From the NCBI GenBank assembly GCA_014338405.1, contig JTDE01001346.1, forward strand, positions 32,455-96,454: a stretch of DNA of 64,000 nt, read 5' to 3'. This document shows, one piece after another, positions 23,168 through 38,224 of the stretch. A model generated the notes under the pieces. The model saw nothing but the letters and a program-made list of their open reading frames with translations, was not told the origin of the DNA and searched no databases. This DNA is from Paragonimus skrjabini miyazakii. Its lineage: Eukaryota; Platyhelminthes; Trematoda; Plagiorchiida; Troglotrematidae. The translations under genes were made by a program, and so were the position numbers. The first letter of the stretch is position 1, and each line of letters starts with the position of its first letter.

Positions 23168-26100
23168 CTGAAACCAGCCTGACTGCCAGAAACAGCAGGA
23201 CACTGGATTGAATGGAAATTTGAACAGTTTACCTTGTGTTGACGAGAAGACGAAATTCTGCACGTGGCTTGTTGATGGGCAATCAGTAATCACCTTGCAG
23301 TACAGTTTCTTAGATGGTCCAACAGCACATTGGTTTTTCCAAACCGGTTTCAGCATCACAACCCAACAGGTTGCAAAGATGAACAAAACTGAGTAATTGT
23401 CAAACAGTTTGAACTATGGACATTTACCCATGAATACGAAAGCAACACAAAAACAATTCTAGCGGTTCATCTGATTGTTTTGTGACACACACAACACATA
23501 CGACACAAGGTGTCAACAGCTAATGATGATCCGGAGCCACTGCACAATGAACGATGCCGACTGACCATTCCGGGTTTACGACGGTAGCATTGTTGCATCC
23601 TGCTACTTCAGATAGCGAATTTAGTTCTAAATAGGCCCCAGTATTGGGCCAGGGCGTCGTTTATTCGGTCCTCTAAAAACAACCAGAAAACCCTTGTAAA
23701 TCACAAAATGAGTTTTTGTGTATCTGAAGCTTTTCGGTTTCCGCTTGAACAAGTTGAGTATATTCTTTGAAAACCGGGACCATTTCAACCTTTCAAAAGT
23801 GTTCAGAACATGTTATTTAAGGATTGTTTTCTCACAAAAGATGACTATTGCGAAAGGATTTGATTTTTAATTAAGATGGAGCAGCAAAATGTTGTAGCGG
23901 CACTGGAACAACCAACAGTACTCGACTACGTTTGGTTTCAACAGGATGGCGTAACACCATGTTATGCACTGTGCAAGAATACCTGAATGAAGCATTCGAG
24001 TGATGATGGATCGGTCGTGGTGGATTAAAGTAGTGGTCCACATGACCGCTAGATATTACTCCATTGGATTTTTTCTTTTGGGACTACCTCACACAGTGTC
24101 TACAAAGAACACGGACAAACATTGGGTGACCATAATTCTGGAATGTAATGCATTCTCCGAGACGTATGATGTCGTCATGTCTAAGGGAATGCTTTTGCGT
24201 AAACACGAACAACATTTTGGTCATCTCTTGTGAATTTATAATTTATATACTAATGCTTTCCTTTCTTCCATCTCCGCGTGACGGTAATGTCGATGTACCG
24301 GTGGAACAGCACATCTCCAGCAGAAATTGGCTGATTCGTGTACTGAATAGATTAGTGTCTCATCAACGTACCGCTCTGACTCATATGTAGTGGAATACTA
24401 CAAATTAGTTAATTTACCACACGACGCATTAAGTCAATATTCACAGATTTACGTTAACCAGACGTAATGTATAAAAATCGATGAGAACCGAGGTCGACTA
24501 CCTATTGTACAGAATGTACAAATTGTCTCGTATAACGCTCAGAATGGTGCAGACAAGCTTACATCAAGAAGATGTAGCCAGTTATGGCTAATGGTACGCA
24601 GTAATGTCTATAGACTGCGTATGGTTTACCTGTGAAGTACAAAAACGATCTTAGTATGGGTAGTTGTTTCTGTTGTTATCTTAGTCATGCTCTATCAGTG
24701 TGACCTGGTTCCAGCATGATGATAAGTCCAACTCAATTTGTGCATGGCTTTTTTCAAGACAACGCAATTTTTCAGATAACAAAGCATCTCGATTTGGACA
24801 ACATTTTCAGATGAGTAAATCGCCATCATCAAGGATAAGATGATCAAACAAGACTTACTCATAGAAAGTGTAACGACACGCCTCTATGACAAGGCAACGA
24901 AACTGAAAGACGTCATACGTCGCTTAGTGTCTCGAGAACACGTGTGAAAACGTTCGCGACATGGACCACAAATGGCGCGGAAAATCTAAAAACACAGCGT
25001 GACGTTTCTCAGACTCTATTGAAAAATTAATAATGTTCGATCAATCTTCTGTGATTTGTTAATCTGCTTCTCTCCTGAATGCAGCGTTTTATTGTCCATC
25101 GTTTAGTGAAAAGTTGTCATGACAGCAGAATCCGTTGGGGAACTGTCGTATTTTTAATTTATCAATTTAAGGCTAACGGTACCTGTTGAGTCCCACCCAA
25201 GCTTTGCCTTTTAAGCGCTCAAACGGTCACCTGGACGTTTGTCAACAGCCAGATACTATTGATCGTTGACCGTGGTGTCTAAAACACGGGACGATGAGAC
25301 CCAGTAACCTGACCAGAAATGCCGATACCACCTTCCTTGTGGCAGCTAGCTTGGCTTTGTTTACAGCGGTGTGTTGTGCTCATTCATTCACCCGACTCGG
25401 TTAAGTAGCCTGTTTGTTCGATCAGCCCTTTGGTTCGGATTACATCTCGTACCTTACGCCAGTTGGCTGCGACACCAACAGAAAAACGCTCGGTGTAACA
25501 AACGACTAGCTAGAATCCTTACTACGTTGCACCATCTGATAGTGTGCCACACTTAGGCTGCCAGGCAGCCGAATGTAACGTATCAATGGTCTCAAGCTTT
25601 GTTCGCTGATGGTTTTCGACCGAAATGTAATCAATGATTATGGTCAATTTACTGAATAAAATTAGGTTGTATAGTTGAAGTCGGAAGTGTATTAATGAAC
25701 TTTATTAAAGATTCTCTGGTTATCGAGGTAAAGCAGCTAGCAAAAGCCTACATTAAATAATATGAATGTATGTGGGGTGCATTTTGGCTCCGTGTGGCCT
25801 AAAAAAAATAACGAGAAAAGCGTAAGAAAAACTAACCTTGAAAAACCTACAGAGATATATGTACATGGTTTTGTATTAGATGAAACATTCTTGTAATCGA
25901 CAACATGTATGGCCGGCCAACTTATAATAAGACATTTACAGTCCGAACTGAATGAAACCATAGTGGAAAGAAGAATTTTCTAAAGTAACTATATGAAAAA
26001 CTGTCTGCAAAACAAAGCTGACATTTGCTATTTGTCAAACATTTAAACCTATCAACTTTCTGGTACCATCATATAAGCTACCATTTTCTAGTGTTTCCAG

Positions 26101-29100
26101 TATGTCGAGATTAAAGACAGATATTTGCATTGTAACATAAATGTCATGTTGTTAAACTAACGTTTTCGGGAATTAATGAATGAAATGCCATTTAATATAT
26201 ATTCAATATTTTAAGAGAGAAAACAGTGACATTTAAGTGGAGGAAGAGAAGAGAATAATGTATTTTTTGTTGCGATCGCATTACACGGGAGAAAAAAAGT
26301 TTTCATTGGATATCAATGTTTGCGAGTTAACTACAATCTATTCGTCAAACAGCTTTGTTATGAACTAGATTATTAGGAGCGTCTTAACATGTTGGTTTTT
26401 ACATCATTAATGTTATCATCGGTAGTAAGACAGCCCTCATGATGTGTATAGCAGGAAAGCACATAAAATTGTAGCACATTAGTAAGGATTATGTAGAAAG
26501 ACTATTTATCAAGACGTTTAGAAAATAATGAGATAAAGTTGAAATCGGATCGATGGTTGCTTGTCACATTATTCGCGCTGATGAGATGGGCTTCTGATTG
26601 TGTTTAACGATCAGACTGAAAATGTAATGATGTCTACATAGGGATGAAGAAGACCACTTCTACAGAACTCATACTGTTCTCACATCTGACTACACGTTAC
26701 GTCATCAACTACAAATAGATACGCGAGCTATGCCAATCGACTGGTAGACAATTATTGGTCATGTACTCAAATTACCTCTGCGCATTCAACATATCGGGTC
26801 TAAAAGAACATCCGTCAGCATTGAAATTCACTGAACATCTTTTGATCTTGGGTCAGCATTTGTCTTAAGTATCCACAAAGCACTCTCAATTCTACTTATC
26901 TCGGTTTTAGTTTACGTTTCAATACTGGGTTGCACATAATCATTTTTTAGTGTTTTTTTGTCGGATTTTTTGTCCAGAACGGTTTAAACATAGACCAGGG
27001 CATTGGTGTGCCACATGGATCAAAACCAAAAGCTATTTCTTTTATCTGTGGCTTCCATTGTACGATTTGTGGTTCAAACTGCACTCTATCCGGTGTTAAC
27101 CAAAAGTAGTGAGATCGAGGTGCGTTCTGGAGCGGAAATTTTATTATCGTGGTTGCCGCAGGTTAGTTAGTCAAACTGAATTTAGTTTCTCACTCTGAGG
27201 CACGAAAATGAAGTAATCACTAATTGTAAGATTATGGTAGTGAATTCAGACCAATATTTAGGGAACACTGGGTAGGGTATACTCTAAGGTGAACGATACA
27301 ATGTAACAGTTGCATGAGGATATTTTGCAATGTAGATATGGCAAAAATCTAATGCAAACATCCAAGAAAAATGGAACTAAAGGAGATATAAAACTGTGCT
27401 GTTTGAGAACCACTACTAGCCAACTGTCTGGAAGATGGCATGTTTCACTTAATGGAAGGTATTGAGTTTATGCAAACGGTGCGGATATTTGTGATCAACC
27501 CACTTTATGTCCTCACAGATGCTTCGTTATTAATTATATGACAGTTAACTAGATCGTGACTGTTGGGCATTGCATGCTCAGTGACCTCAAACAGCCAAAC
27601 AGACAAATCTTTGTTTATAACGACGCCAATGGTGTCTGTGCTAAAAACAACGATTCATTTATGGTTTATCGTCTACGGAATTTTAGGACGTTTTCTCGAA
27701 TCATGTTTCTACAGGCGGCCCATCGTATAGCTATTCTTCCGCAAGATCTAATGTCTATGATACGTCTTACAGTAAACAAGGTTACATTCATACAGTACGT
27801 TTGGGAAAGGTCGTATCTCATCTCTAGTGATATCGTTTGTGCAGATATTAGTCCACTACTATGACCAAGAAGTCCGGCTATTAAGCGTGATCTTTTGTTT
27901 TGAAACGTGTACTTTGAAACAGGAATACACCTTATAAGCAACTCACTTGTTTTTTCGATATAATTCCGGCAACCCCAAATGACATTCCACCGAGGAATTC
28001 ACTGATCAAGGGGAACAAGGACGAGAAAAGATTAGATAAACTGATGCGAACGAATCAAAATGGGCGGTTTAAATGGAGTATTCGCTTGGAATAAGTATGC
28101 GCGCAAAAAGTGTTTATTAATGTAAAGTATTTAAAAATGGGACGAATTACTGGTGATTGACAAGAACCTCGGTAGATTTGCATACTGAAAGCAAAATAGA
28201 CAATAGGTTCGTGACAGCTTTGTGGCCTTAAACTTAAATTAGATTTCGCTGATGACGACGAAACCTGATTCCACTAAACTAGACTTCCATTGACTACCAG
28301 CAAAATGACGGACAAATAGTTCAAGCTGTCTGAGTCTCATTAACAACACGTCGCTCGATGCTAGGGTTAGCTGTCGTTCCAGTAATTGTCAATCAAGTAA
28401 ACTACACAGAGAAACCTGTCATAAACCAATCAAGAATCGTGGTAAACTATTACTTTTTTGTGACCCAGCCACAAACAGATTTTGATCCACCTGAAAGCAG
28501 CATACCACAACTTAGGGAAATACCTCGGGTATCATCAGACAGTCCGATCGATTTCCACACCATGGACTTCTGAGTACATGAATGGACCAACAATCTGACC
28601 CCTGTTCACCTATTGTGGATTTTATTCCTTAAGGTGTGTAGCGAATCAACTGTTGACCTGCTGTTTGATGTTTTCGGAAACCAACTGCTCACAAACAGTT
28701 TCCTCAACTTTTTCGGAGTCTAAGGTGGATGCTCGCTAGTCCACAAGTCACTTATAATTGACCGATAAAATCCAGTTTATAAGGAAAGCACGTGAAAATC
28801 ATAAAAAGTTAACAGCTAAGTTTTTTGCCCACGTGACTGCTGAGGAGATACTACCACTTTGAATAAATCTAAATGCTCACGAGTATAGTTGAGAAGATGG
28901 AACACTTGAGTACTGTTAAACAGTTGGATAAACGAACGAAGCCAATAGTCTTTACAGAAGGCATATAAAAGAACCAGTCATTCAGGATATTCACATAATT
29001 AAGATCAATGCTTCTGCGATATCGATGACACATCACTGTAATTAAAGGTTTTTTTAACAGCACCGAATGACAGCAGATAACTAATTTCAAAACTTAATTG

Positions 29101-32100
29101 CTAAGGCCTGTACAAGCTACTAATCGTCAGTTGGATGTTAAATCACATAATCCAGTAGTTATTTATTCCAATGACCCGGAGGTAGTTATGTTTGCCAAAA
29201 CATCTATACAAACATTATTTTGAGGGCTAAAGCTCGAAATAAACAAAATGATGAGGATAGATTTGATCATTGCATGATTCTGCAGTTGTGCATCTCCACT
29301 GCCAAAGTTGGCGGAATGTATCTTCTGGTTTTACTTCACTGACCAGGATTGTAATAGTCGATATTTGATACCGGGTGTTCACCTATTCGATCTATTTTAG
29401 GAGAACACATATTTATTGTTCAGGAGATACAAACGTCATGACCATTGTCTCGTCAGACCAGGAGCAATACTTGTTTCTGATAACTTCAGTGATCTAATTG
29501 TGTTTTTCATATACGCATTCTTAGAAATAAATGGAACCTTGTGCAAACATTGGACTAATAGGATGTCACTTAGCTAATGGCTTGCGAAATGATTTACAAA
29601 TTAGCAGCTACCAGTCCGTTAAACATCCAACCTATCTACAACAATTTAGTGACTGGACTTGCTTGAACGTTTACTGCCGGACACTATTTTCGTTTCACCC
29701 GAGTATTTAAATCATACATTCGCCTTCACACTTTTCAACAGCTCATAGCGTATGTGACATTCAAAATTTAACGTACATTATGAGGAATACGTAACAAATG
29801 GCTGAATGAAGTTTCGCTCTGATGTTGACAGCCGTTTTCGTTTTTTTTTCTGCAAACGCGGAAACCAGATAGTTCGGTTAGCTCTAAGCATCTGACAGTA
29901 TGGCTTCCGGAAGTACGGGCTTATCATTAATCATTCCATCCCGATCGGGTTTTCATGATTAATTGTCGACTGATGAGAAACATGAAACAAACCAACTTCA
30001 GAAGATCAGGTTCGGTTTACCCCAGGAGTTAGATTAACGCCATTTTGACTTTTACTGAACGACCGTTAATTGTGGTGGCTGCTCCTCCAGAAATAGACAG
30101 AGGAGTATTGCAATCGAGGTAAACGACGACCGTAAACTCGGTTGTCACAAATGTGCTACTCACCGATTTGTAGTTTTCAGCTAACCCGTCGTTTAGTCGC
30201 ATCCACTTTAGCATCAACTCGATATCAGTGAATATTCAAAACAGACAAATGCGCGTTAGAAAAAATCAGTAGACTGAATTGTTTTTGGACTGCTTTTAAT
30301 GAAACCAAAACTTGCCGCTACAAAACCATATGCTGATGTAATAAAGACAAATAGCGATACGATTTGTTTTTGTCTTCAACATGAGAACTTCCAACTGTTG
30401 TTCCGGCATGTTAACGATGAGGGATTGTAAAAACGAATACTTATGACAACCTATATTTGCTCCAGAGTGGTCAGCAATTCAACTGCCAAGTTGTATATCT
30501 GAGTGATTATTCATGCTTCAAAAACTAACACACTATGCAATTCCTCTGTTGGTTCGATTGCTGTATTTTCAGTCAATAATTAATCCTACTCCCACAAACC
30601 GGTATGTAAGAAATAAAGTGACGTTTTGCAGACGATTAAATTCCTTTACTGCTAAGAAGATATTTACATGAGCAGAAATTGTTCAACCATCTCAAACTAC
30701 GATTCATCGCCTGGCTTATCAGTCATTACGACCAACTTACTCGTTACAAGAGCCCCAAATGTCCCTCTTACTATCGTCTGAGCCTGTCCAGTAGAGCACA
30801 CTTCCCCCTTCCTAGGGTTATATTAATAATCTCATCATGCTTTAGACGTGCCAAATTATTTTCTTCGCATTAATAAAATAAATATGGTAAAATGAAGGAG
30901 TTCACGAGATATAAGTTTCGCACATTGTGAACGTTGCTGTATCTGCTGCTTCCTTAACGAAGTAGATTTAATCGCATATTCAAATATCATCCTCCCAAAG
31001 TTATTTGACGTCCTCTGCAAGGTAGTCGTACAGACTGGATTCAATTGCGGATCCAAAACGCCTGTTGTTCCACTGTAAATCATTGTTGATATGGTGAAAC
31101 TTTATTCAGTGTAGCAAGATCTCTGTTATTCACTTTGCAGGTTTGTGGGCTGGCACTCAGGAACCGGAATCCCAGTCATCAGTAAGGTGAAGTTTTCAGT
31201 TAGGCTTCCTGTAATCTCCGGCCTGGTTATGTGTTTTAGACTTACGTTTCCTTTAGTAAAGTTTTGCTTATCTTTTCCCATCTGTTAGGCCACGTTTGCT
31301 GAGTGATTATGAGTATATTTTCTTCTTGATGCGTGTGATCCAACCATTTTTGACTTCGACCGTATCCCAAAACAGCGCTGGGATATTTCACCAAATGTCG
31401 GAATAGTCGACGGGTCACCAAGCACAAGGGCACTGTTGATTTCTCACTTTGTTCACCAATAACTTATTTTAAGTCGCGCGATATTTCTTTGTTTCAACTA
31501 GAAACTTGTGATATTGCTTACAAACCTTTAACAATTATGGTAGCCTCTATTACGCTGTCCAGCATCTTCCACATAATCAAAATATCCTTCTTTTTACACA
31601 TCAGTCCATCTACTTCCTCGAATTGGACGAAGAAACTTAAACAATAGGTTGTTCATGGTGTAAACGGTCACGTGACAGTGAGTTAAGGCTCGGAACGCTA
31701 GTATCTGCAATGCTTACGAAAAATGGATATATTTTCAGTGTCTAAGTCACCTGACTTACGCATGACCGGCTAACTTTGAGTCAGCAATTTAGTCTGACCA
31801 GTAGCAAGAGAACCTTGTGCAAGCCATTTCCATCGTTCATTTTCTTGCAAAGATGTTTAAACAAAATTACATCACTGCTTTCCAGCCTTCCTGGTGAGAA
31901 GTATTGATCTCATCTGCTGTATTTTCTCAGGCTTTTCAGTCAGCCTCTTCCAAAACGTACTATACACTAGTTTAGCTCTTATTAAAGCTCGTCATTAGGT
32001 CACATTTTTGTCACTGCCAAAATCAAACCCCGGCCACGTTTTCTAACCTATTAAGACATAATGGCAATTGATGGTCTAACCAGGTGTGGCAATTCTGGTG

Positions 32101-35100
32101 ACTGAATTGGACGATCCATCGGCTTGATGTCTCCTACCTGTAGCTGGTTCCATTGAAAATACTTGTGCGATTGAGCCTTGTTAAAGTAAAACTTTCAATA
32201 GAAATACTGGACAAACTTACTAAATGTTTATAATTTGAACGTCGTTCCAAACTTCTCACTAATTTCCGGCTTACATAAAAGTCTGACCTAACCAATTTCG
32301 AAACGGTGAAATGAAACCTAAAGTTGCACTTGTTCCTCAAAGCTTACCGGTGGTGCGTATGCCTGTCCCGACCGGAATGACGATCATAATCGTGTATTTT
32401 ATGTGGTTAGCAGACTTATCTGTGGTCGCTCGACCTCAAACTAAGCACAATAATCTATCTAAACACTCATCGTCAATCGCTTGTAAGTAGCAGTCATATA
32501 GTTAGGCCATCTAAGAAGGATGCTTTCTGTTACGAAATCGTTTTTCTATCTTAAGTTGAACGCGCGAGATTGCATGCACCAATAACGCGGGCTTAGTTAG
32601 CTCTTTCACGTACTCCTCAATTAGTGGATTTCTTATTTTCATCGTCGGTTGATGCGGGCGAAGAAGTGCATATAAAAGTATCTCCAAAGATTGCAGTCTG
32701 CTCTCTGGTTATATAAACTATTATGCCAGTTAGTCAACAAATATAGTGTGCCCACTATGGATACAAACTCGTTTCTTCGGTAGCACCGCCCACTGTAAGA
32801 CAATCGAAGTCATGCTTGGTAACGCTTAGGCTAGGAAGAAAATTTCCTGAACAACTTCGCTTTGATGCATTATTTAGAGTTGCTTGTGCTTGCACCCACT
32901 AAAGATAAGATAACCGAATACACTAAACCATATTCGTTCAATCTGCGCGCGGTGCCTAGCGCGTTTGTCCAAATTGTGTGGGCGATGTCTGCATTTTGGG
33001 GTGTCCAATATGTCTGCTTTGTTAATTCCAGTAGTTACTGGTAAGACTGGGATTGCTCAGCTGAATTTGGCAGATTAGCATTATTCAGTCTACTGAGGTC
33101 TGGTTTAAGTAGTTTCCAGACACTGAGGATCCTGATTGTCATGGTTGATATTATGCATTATGTTCACGTTAAAACTCCATGATCGACTTTGTCCTCAGCC
33201 GAATTGTGTCTCATGTATAGTGTGTTCGGTAGGGTAATCAATTAAAATCTGATGTGTTAAGCCAAACTATAACGTGACCCTGAATTTTGAAGATCCGGTC
33301 GTTTTAACTGGCGGCGTGGACAGTTGAACTATAAGATAACAATGCCGTGGTTATAGTAACATAATGTCCAGTTACATTAAATGTCGACCGCTTACGACAA
33401 TTCTACCTTCACACTTACCTCATCACTCCATGTCCACCACACGTCACGTTTCCTGAAGAAGCAATTCAGTTACTGACTAGGTAGTTACTGCTGACTGGAC
33501 AAACTCTCTATTGCGTAGTATCTACGTCAATTTCCCCCTGAAGTTGATTCGGATCACGGTGAAATTACTTCCTTATAAGTTTCTTGGAATGAAGTTACTA
33601 TTAGGGGCATATTGGTTACTGAGATGTATCAACGACACCACTTGCACACATTCGAAAGAGATCGCAATCGGATAGAATACGGTTATCAAAGTAAAATTTG
33701 CAGGCCTTTTGTCTGTTATAATTGTGAAGAGGAAGACAATGATTAGTCAGATTAGTAAGGCCTACAGAGATACCAGATTAATCACCAAACAACAATTGTC
33801 TGTTTAGCATGTTTTTGCAGTACAATAATGGTTTTGGTCCATGACAGCTGGTGTGCCAAGTAAATTAATGTGACCAACATACTACGCTCCAAAACCACAT
33901 ATGTTTTCATTATCCTGCTGACAAAAAATGGTACAAATCACATTCCACACTTGCACCCAATTATCATACTTCTTCAAGCGTTTCATACTGCCTTAGAACC
34001 GAATAAGAAATAGTCCCTCCTCAATGATCAGTATCTTACATCCTAGAAACTGTCGTCAGCTGTTGCATTGGATTGAGGTGTGTGCTAACAGAAACCGGCA
34101 ACTTGTCACAAGTCAGCATGTTGACTACCAATCGATGTAAATGCCATCAGTTACAAAGTTAAATCTAACCACAGATTTCACAGTCAGAGAGATATTCCAG
34201 ATGGCCCGTGTCGATTAACAGTCCCAAACGCGGACTGTGATGTTGTTAGAGTCGGTCAACAGTGCACATCGTACTCATCTCAAGAAGTTTTCCTCTTGTC
34301 CACGTTTACAGAAGGTTACACTATTGACTTCTACAACGGTTGTTTGAAACCCTTCATAAGTAAATTATCCTAGTTAATAGCTCAGTCCCTCTACCTGTGA
34401 ATAATGCTTGGTCAGCCGAGATCACCAGAGGAGAGATAGTAACTGTTTTGTTTGGTCCAGTCCAAAGGGCAACAGCCTGTTCTTTTCAGCCAGCCTAAAG
34501 CCTCAGACTTAAGTGGACTTTCAGAACCGTGTGCCCAGTACTGACATGTAAACCGGGATTTGGTCGAAGTGAGTTGAGAACTAACCGTGGATATTAATAT
34601 TCCCCCTCTAGAAGAGCACTATACTCGAATTTCACAGCTGTTAAGAGGCCTTAGTACTGGACACAATCCGAATTTAATCTCCTGTCCATGTTCCAACAAG
34701 TTATCTCGCTGTTTCTTTCAACATGTATCTCAAATTCGCCATATGCGAATGGAAATACCTTAATGCTCATCCACAATCGTCTTTGATAAGGTTTTGACCA
34801 AGAGAGCACCAACCTAGGAAAAAGAATGTCAATTGCACTTGTGTTCGATGTTTAGACCGTAACGAAATGTATTCCCCAACTTGTACGCTTAGGGCACTAT
34901 CGGTCCGTTTCTACTACATTGGAGTGGCAATGTTGAGTGCTTAGTTGCCCTCAGTTATTTGACTTTGTGCACATTTTAGGTTGGTTTGTAGTGTGCGCTT
35001 GTAGAAGAGGACTTCCGGAAAGAAGAGTAGTGATTTGGTCAAAAAAAATATTATCTCTCTGGTGAATCTTGTGGTCTGAAAAGTACTCATATGAACTTGT

Positions 35101-38100
35101 GATCTCACAGTTAACTAGGATTATTCTATATTAGCGTGAGTCAAACCAAGGGAAGGGTAGCCGGCGAACCAGTCTCAAAGGCTGTATGGCTAGAGTTTAA
35201 CTTCTACTGCGGAGGCTGACATGTCAATCTCGGATAAAAGGAAATGCAATATTGGTTGTAATTTTCGAACTATGTGCAAGTGTTATTTGTTGCTTAGAAA
35301 TAGGTGAATGGATTGAACGTAGCAAAGGTGAGGCAGTTCTCATTATGAACCCGATTAACTCGATCACAACTATCTTGGACATGATAACAAAAACACTGGG
35401 ATCACAGAAGCACAAACCTCAGGTAACAATGTGTGTCATCCACAAATATACATAGGGAAACCGGACACCGTTTACGCTTGAGTATTTTAAAACATATGTT
35501 TTCATTTGCTAACAACCAAAGTTATGATTTCTGAAAATTCACCCGAATGTATGACTTAGTGCGAAAACCTGTGATATTCTGTTGTCAGTGTGACAGATTT
35601 CAAAACACAGTTGCTCATTACCGTTAGGTTCACGTGCCAACAATCATTCAATCCAAGTCGACCAACTGTACAATAGAGGAGGTAGATTCTCGGTTATTGA
35701 TGGAAATAACTAAAACAATATTTTGTTCTCTTCAGGACCCGATGTTTACAATAAAACTTTAATGTACTGCAGACCAGTATGAACAAATACTAGTCGGGCT
35801 TCCTCTGTGACGTTCTCTTATAAGTTTAGTCCGGTCTCAATCCGCCTGAGTTTCAAAGATTTGGCAGTGACCTAAGTCTGCTATGTTTGTTACTTAGCGT
35901 ATGACTCGCGCAACCAGTTTTGTCCCACTGGGGGGTTGCAGTCGAAAAGGTCATGAAAAGTAGCTCTGTAAGTCCCAGTTCTGTATATCCTATTGACGAC
36001 TCTACTTTTTTGCAGGACTTTTTAAACATTGTTACAACCTTCAATTTGGAGTCGTTGTTTACACTACTAGGGACCGTTTTGAGGTGTTATTAGATTTCTG
36101 CCTATTTAAGACGGGGTTAGATACATGATCTTGCTACTTGCTGTAATCTCCGGGAGCAGTGTTTTACACCGTTCCCAAAGACTGAATTCCAGATCAGTAG
36201 AAGCCCAAGTGGATGTCAAAATAAGCGAAAAGCCTGTATTTCGTGGATTTGAACCCCCAGCCTGATACCTAAGTGCAAATTATTGAAATAGCTGAAGAAA
36301 TTTCTGCCATTAAAAATAATTGTCTCCTTTACTTTTTCGCTGGACTTCGGCGCACCTTTCTTCGATTGGACGCTTGTCTGAACAGACACTCTTTAGCATT
36401 TTGTTAACAGAAAACGTAGTAAAATAATTCTGTCATTAATACTAGGACTCAATGGACGTGTTTCAGTTGGGTGGTTCACTGGTACTATTAGCACAAGAAA
36501 TCTCATTACTATATTTTTGTCCTTTCAGTAGTTAAACCATCTTACACTCCATCAGTCATATTACTCAAGATCTATCTGTCAATTGCTGGACCATTTATTT
36601 TGGTGGATCCTCGAATGGTGTTTGCAATTCATTGTAAGCAATGCACATCAAGACGAAAATTGTGAGAGTGTTGTTCGGTTTTCATAAAAGACGAAAATTT
36701 ATCAATGAAGCAGTTCAACATATACAAAATATCAAGTAAACAAACAACACGTTTGTACGACCACATAAACACCGAAGTCTGTTGTCATATTGAAACCAAT
36801 CCTACCCTTTACCAATGTCAGCTCGCAAACTGAATCGTGCCGGACGCTACTTTCGTTAATTTTTCCCAAAGAGGCCTTGAGTTGCAGCATTGTATAAAAG
36901 AGATAGATTGCACATAAAAGTGCACGTTTCTTGTGATAAAATGTTTCGCTTGTAGATATACTGTTAGATAAGACAACTGTGTAGATTTGAAATTGTATAT
37001 ATCACCCCTAAATATTCTAGCCCACGGGTCACAAGAAATGTTGGATTGATGCGTTTCTTGTGGTTTGTCAACTGGATTCTATTCTAACAGATTTTTCTTG
37101 CTTTCGAATGAAGAAGGGTTACTGTTCTTTTAAAAGATATTCCGTTAAAAAATAATACTCAGATGATACTTTGGACATCGTGGAAAGTCACATGATGCAA
37201 ACACGGTTGTTCACAGCATTGCACGCAAACTGATACTTGGAACAAATTCAATTTCTGGACATTCTATTAACTTGAGGAAAGGAGGACTGGACTGCACGAC
37301 TAGTCAAAGGGAAATCAACAGCTGCTGACCGGCAAACGTACTCCAAATATTTTTGCCCGAAATTGCCCAGAACATACGCTAGTGACGAGCTAAAAATAGG
37401 CTGAATTTCCGTATTCCAATCCAAAACTGAACGATTATCTATTGACGATTGTCAAGAAAAAACAAAGTCATCGGAATTTTTCTCACTGACAGCCTCTACC
37501 GGAAATGTTATCTTAGATGTGCCATTTATGGGCAGTGTGCTTGCTGAACATTTGAAGCAACACCTGAAGTCAGCCTTTTCACCAGTTTATAACGTTGCAC
37601 AAATTTTGTAATACGGTGAAGAGTGCAACAACTAGTGTCACCGACCACCAGGAGTCAGGGCTATGAGATCACATTGCACGCAACTTACAATTTCTCTGTT
37701 TACCCTGATCAGAATAGTATGGTAATTCACGTCGGTTCGCTCACTGCACCAACTGCCTAAAAATACCAAAACTGGTCTCCAGTTACAGAATACCTTTTCG
37801 AGACTGTCAAAAGTCATCAATGCGTTCGATGTTTTGTTTCTTACTGAACAGAGATGCATTCCACAATTTACTAAAGCAGTATATTTAATACATATCAGTC
37901 CGTCTTTGTATTTTCAGAAGTTCGCGGCGATGTCTTACCTACTGTGATAACTAAACACGATGAAACAATGATAAAGAGGAGATAAACTTTCATCTCTATG
38001 GGCATAACAATAATTTATCATCTATTTCCCATTTTGATTCGGGTTTCACTAAAACTTGGCTACATGTACTTGTGTGTTTTGATTGCACAAAATATCGACC

Positions 38101-38178
38101 CCAAAGCACCCTACATGGTGCGCAGTTTGAGTGGCTTGTTAAAAGTCTTGAATGAAACGAACCGATGATTATGTTGAC
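23168..38178 (-). other. Large intron of the RGS3-like gene (about 15 kb)
   Basis: Bounded by the candidate donor at 38178 and the acceptor at 23168. The only feature recognised inside is the broken transposase at 23.9-24.2 kb. The stretch 25.0-38.1 kb is AT-rich and gave no exon, repeat or RNA gene I can support. A somewhat GC-richer block at 25.2-25.6 kb may be an old repeat that I could not name. Confidence 0.5.
23915..24240 (+). pseudogene. Tc1/mariner-superfamily transposase remnant
   Basis: Read across three frames: VWFQQDGVTPCYA (around 23930-23970) carries a catalytic Asp (23945-23947). It is followed by VQEYLNEAF and WIGRGG, then PLDFFFWDYL (around 24061-24090) with the next Asp (24067-24069), then VYKEHGQTLGD. 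This is the catalytic core of the mariner-like group with QQDG and PLDFFLW motifs. The Asp-Asp distance is 122 bases, not a multiple of three, and there are several stops, so it is frameshifted and dead. The distance suits a spacing of about 40 residues. No terminal repeats were found. Confidence 0.75.
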
Positions 38179-38224
38179 CTAAATGTTGGGTCCGCATGCA
38201 CAACCAAATAATTCAGTCTGTCTC
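38179..38224 (-). CDS. rgs3: RGS3-like gene, small C2 exon ending in a TAG (candidate)
   Basis: After the acceptor ccctcatatatag, the exon supplies one base to complete the Pro codon left by the upstream exon, then reads RQTELFGCACGPNI. Vertebrate RGS3 has RQSELIGCMSF at exactly this place, so the match in residue and phase is convincing. The frame then meets TAG at 38181-38179, directly before a GT (GTCAAC) that would be the phase-0 donor fitting the next exon. An in-frame stop in that position cannot be spliced around with this donor. Options are an unseen intermediate exon with another donor, a nonsense change, or a sequence error. Confidence 0.5.

Noticed and set aside
29972..29991. CTGATGAGAAAC, hammerhead-like
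   Set aside because: No stem II between CTGATGA and GAAAC and no flanking stem I pairing.
36245..36255. Perfect B-box sequence GGTTCAAATCC on the minus strand
   Set aside because: No A box or tRNA fold upstream, and the T-arm does not pair; an 11-base match can be chance.
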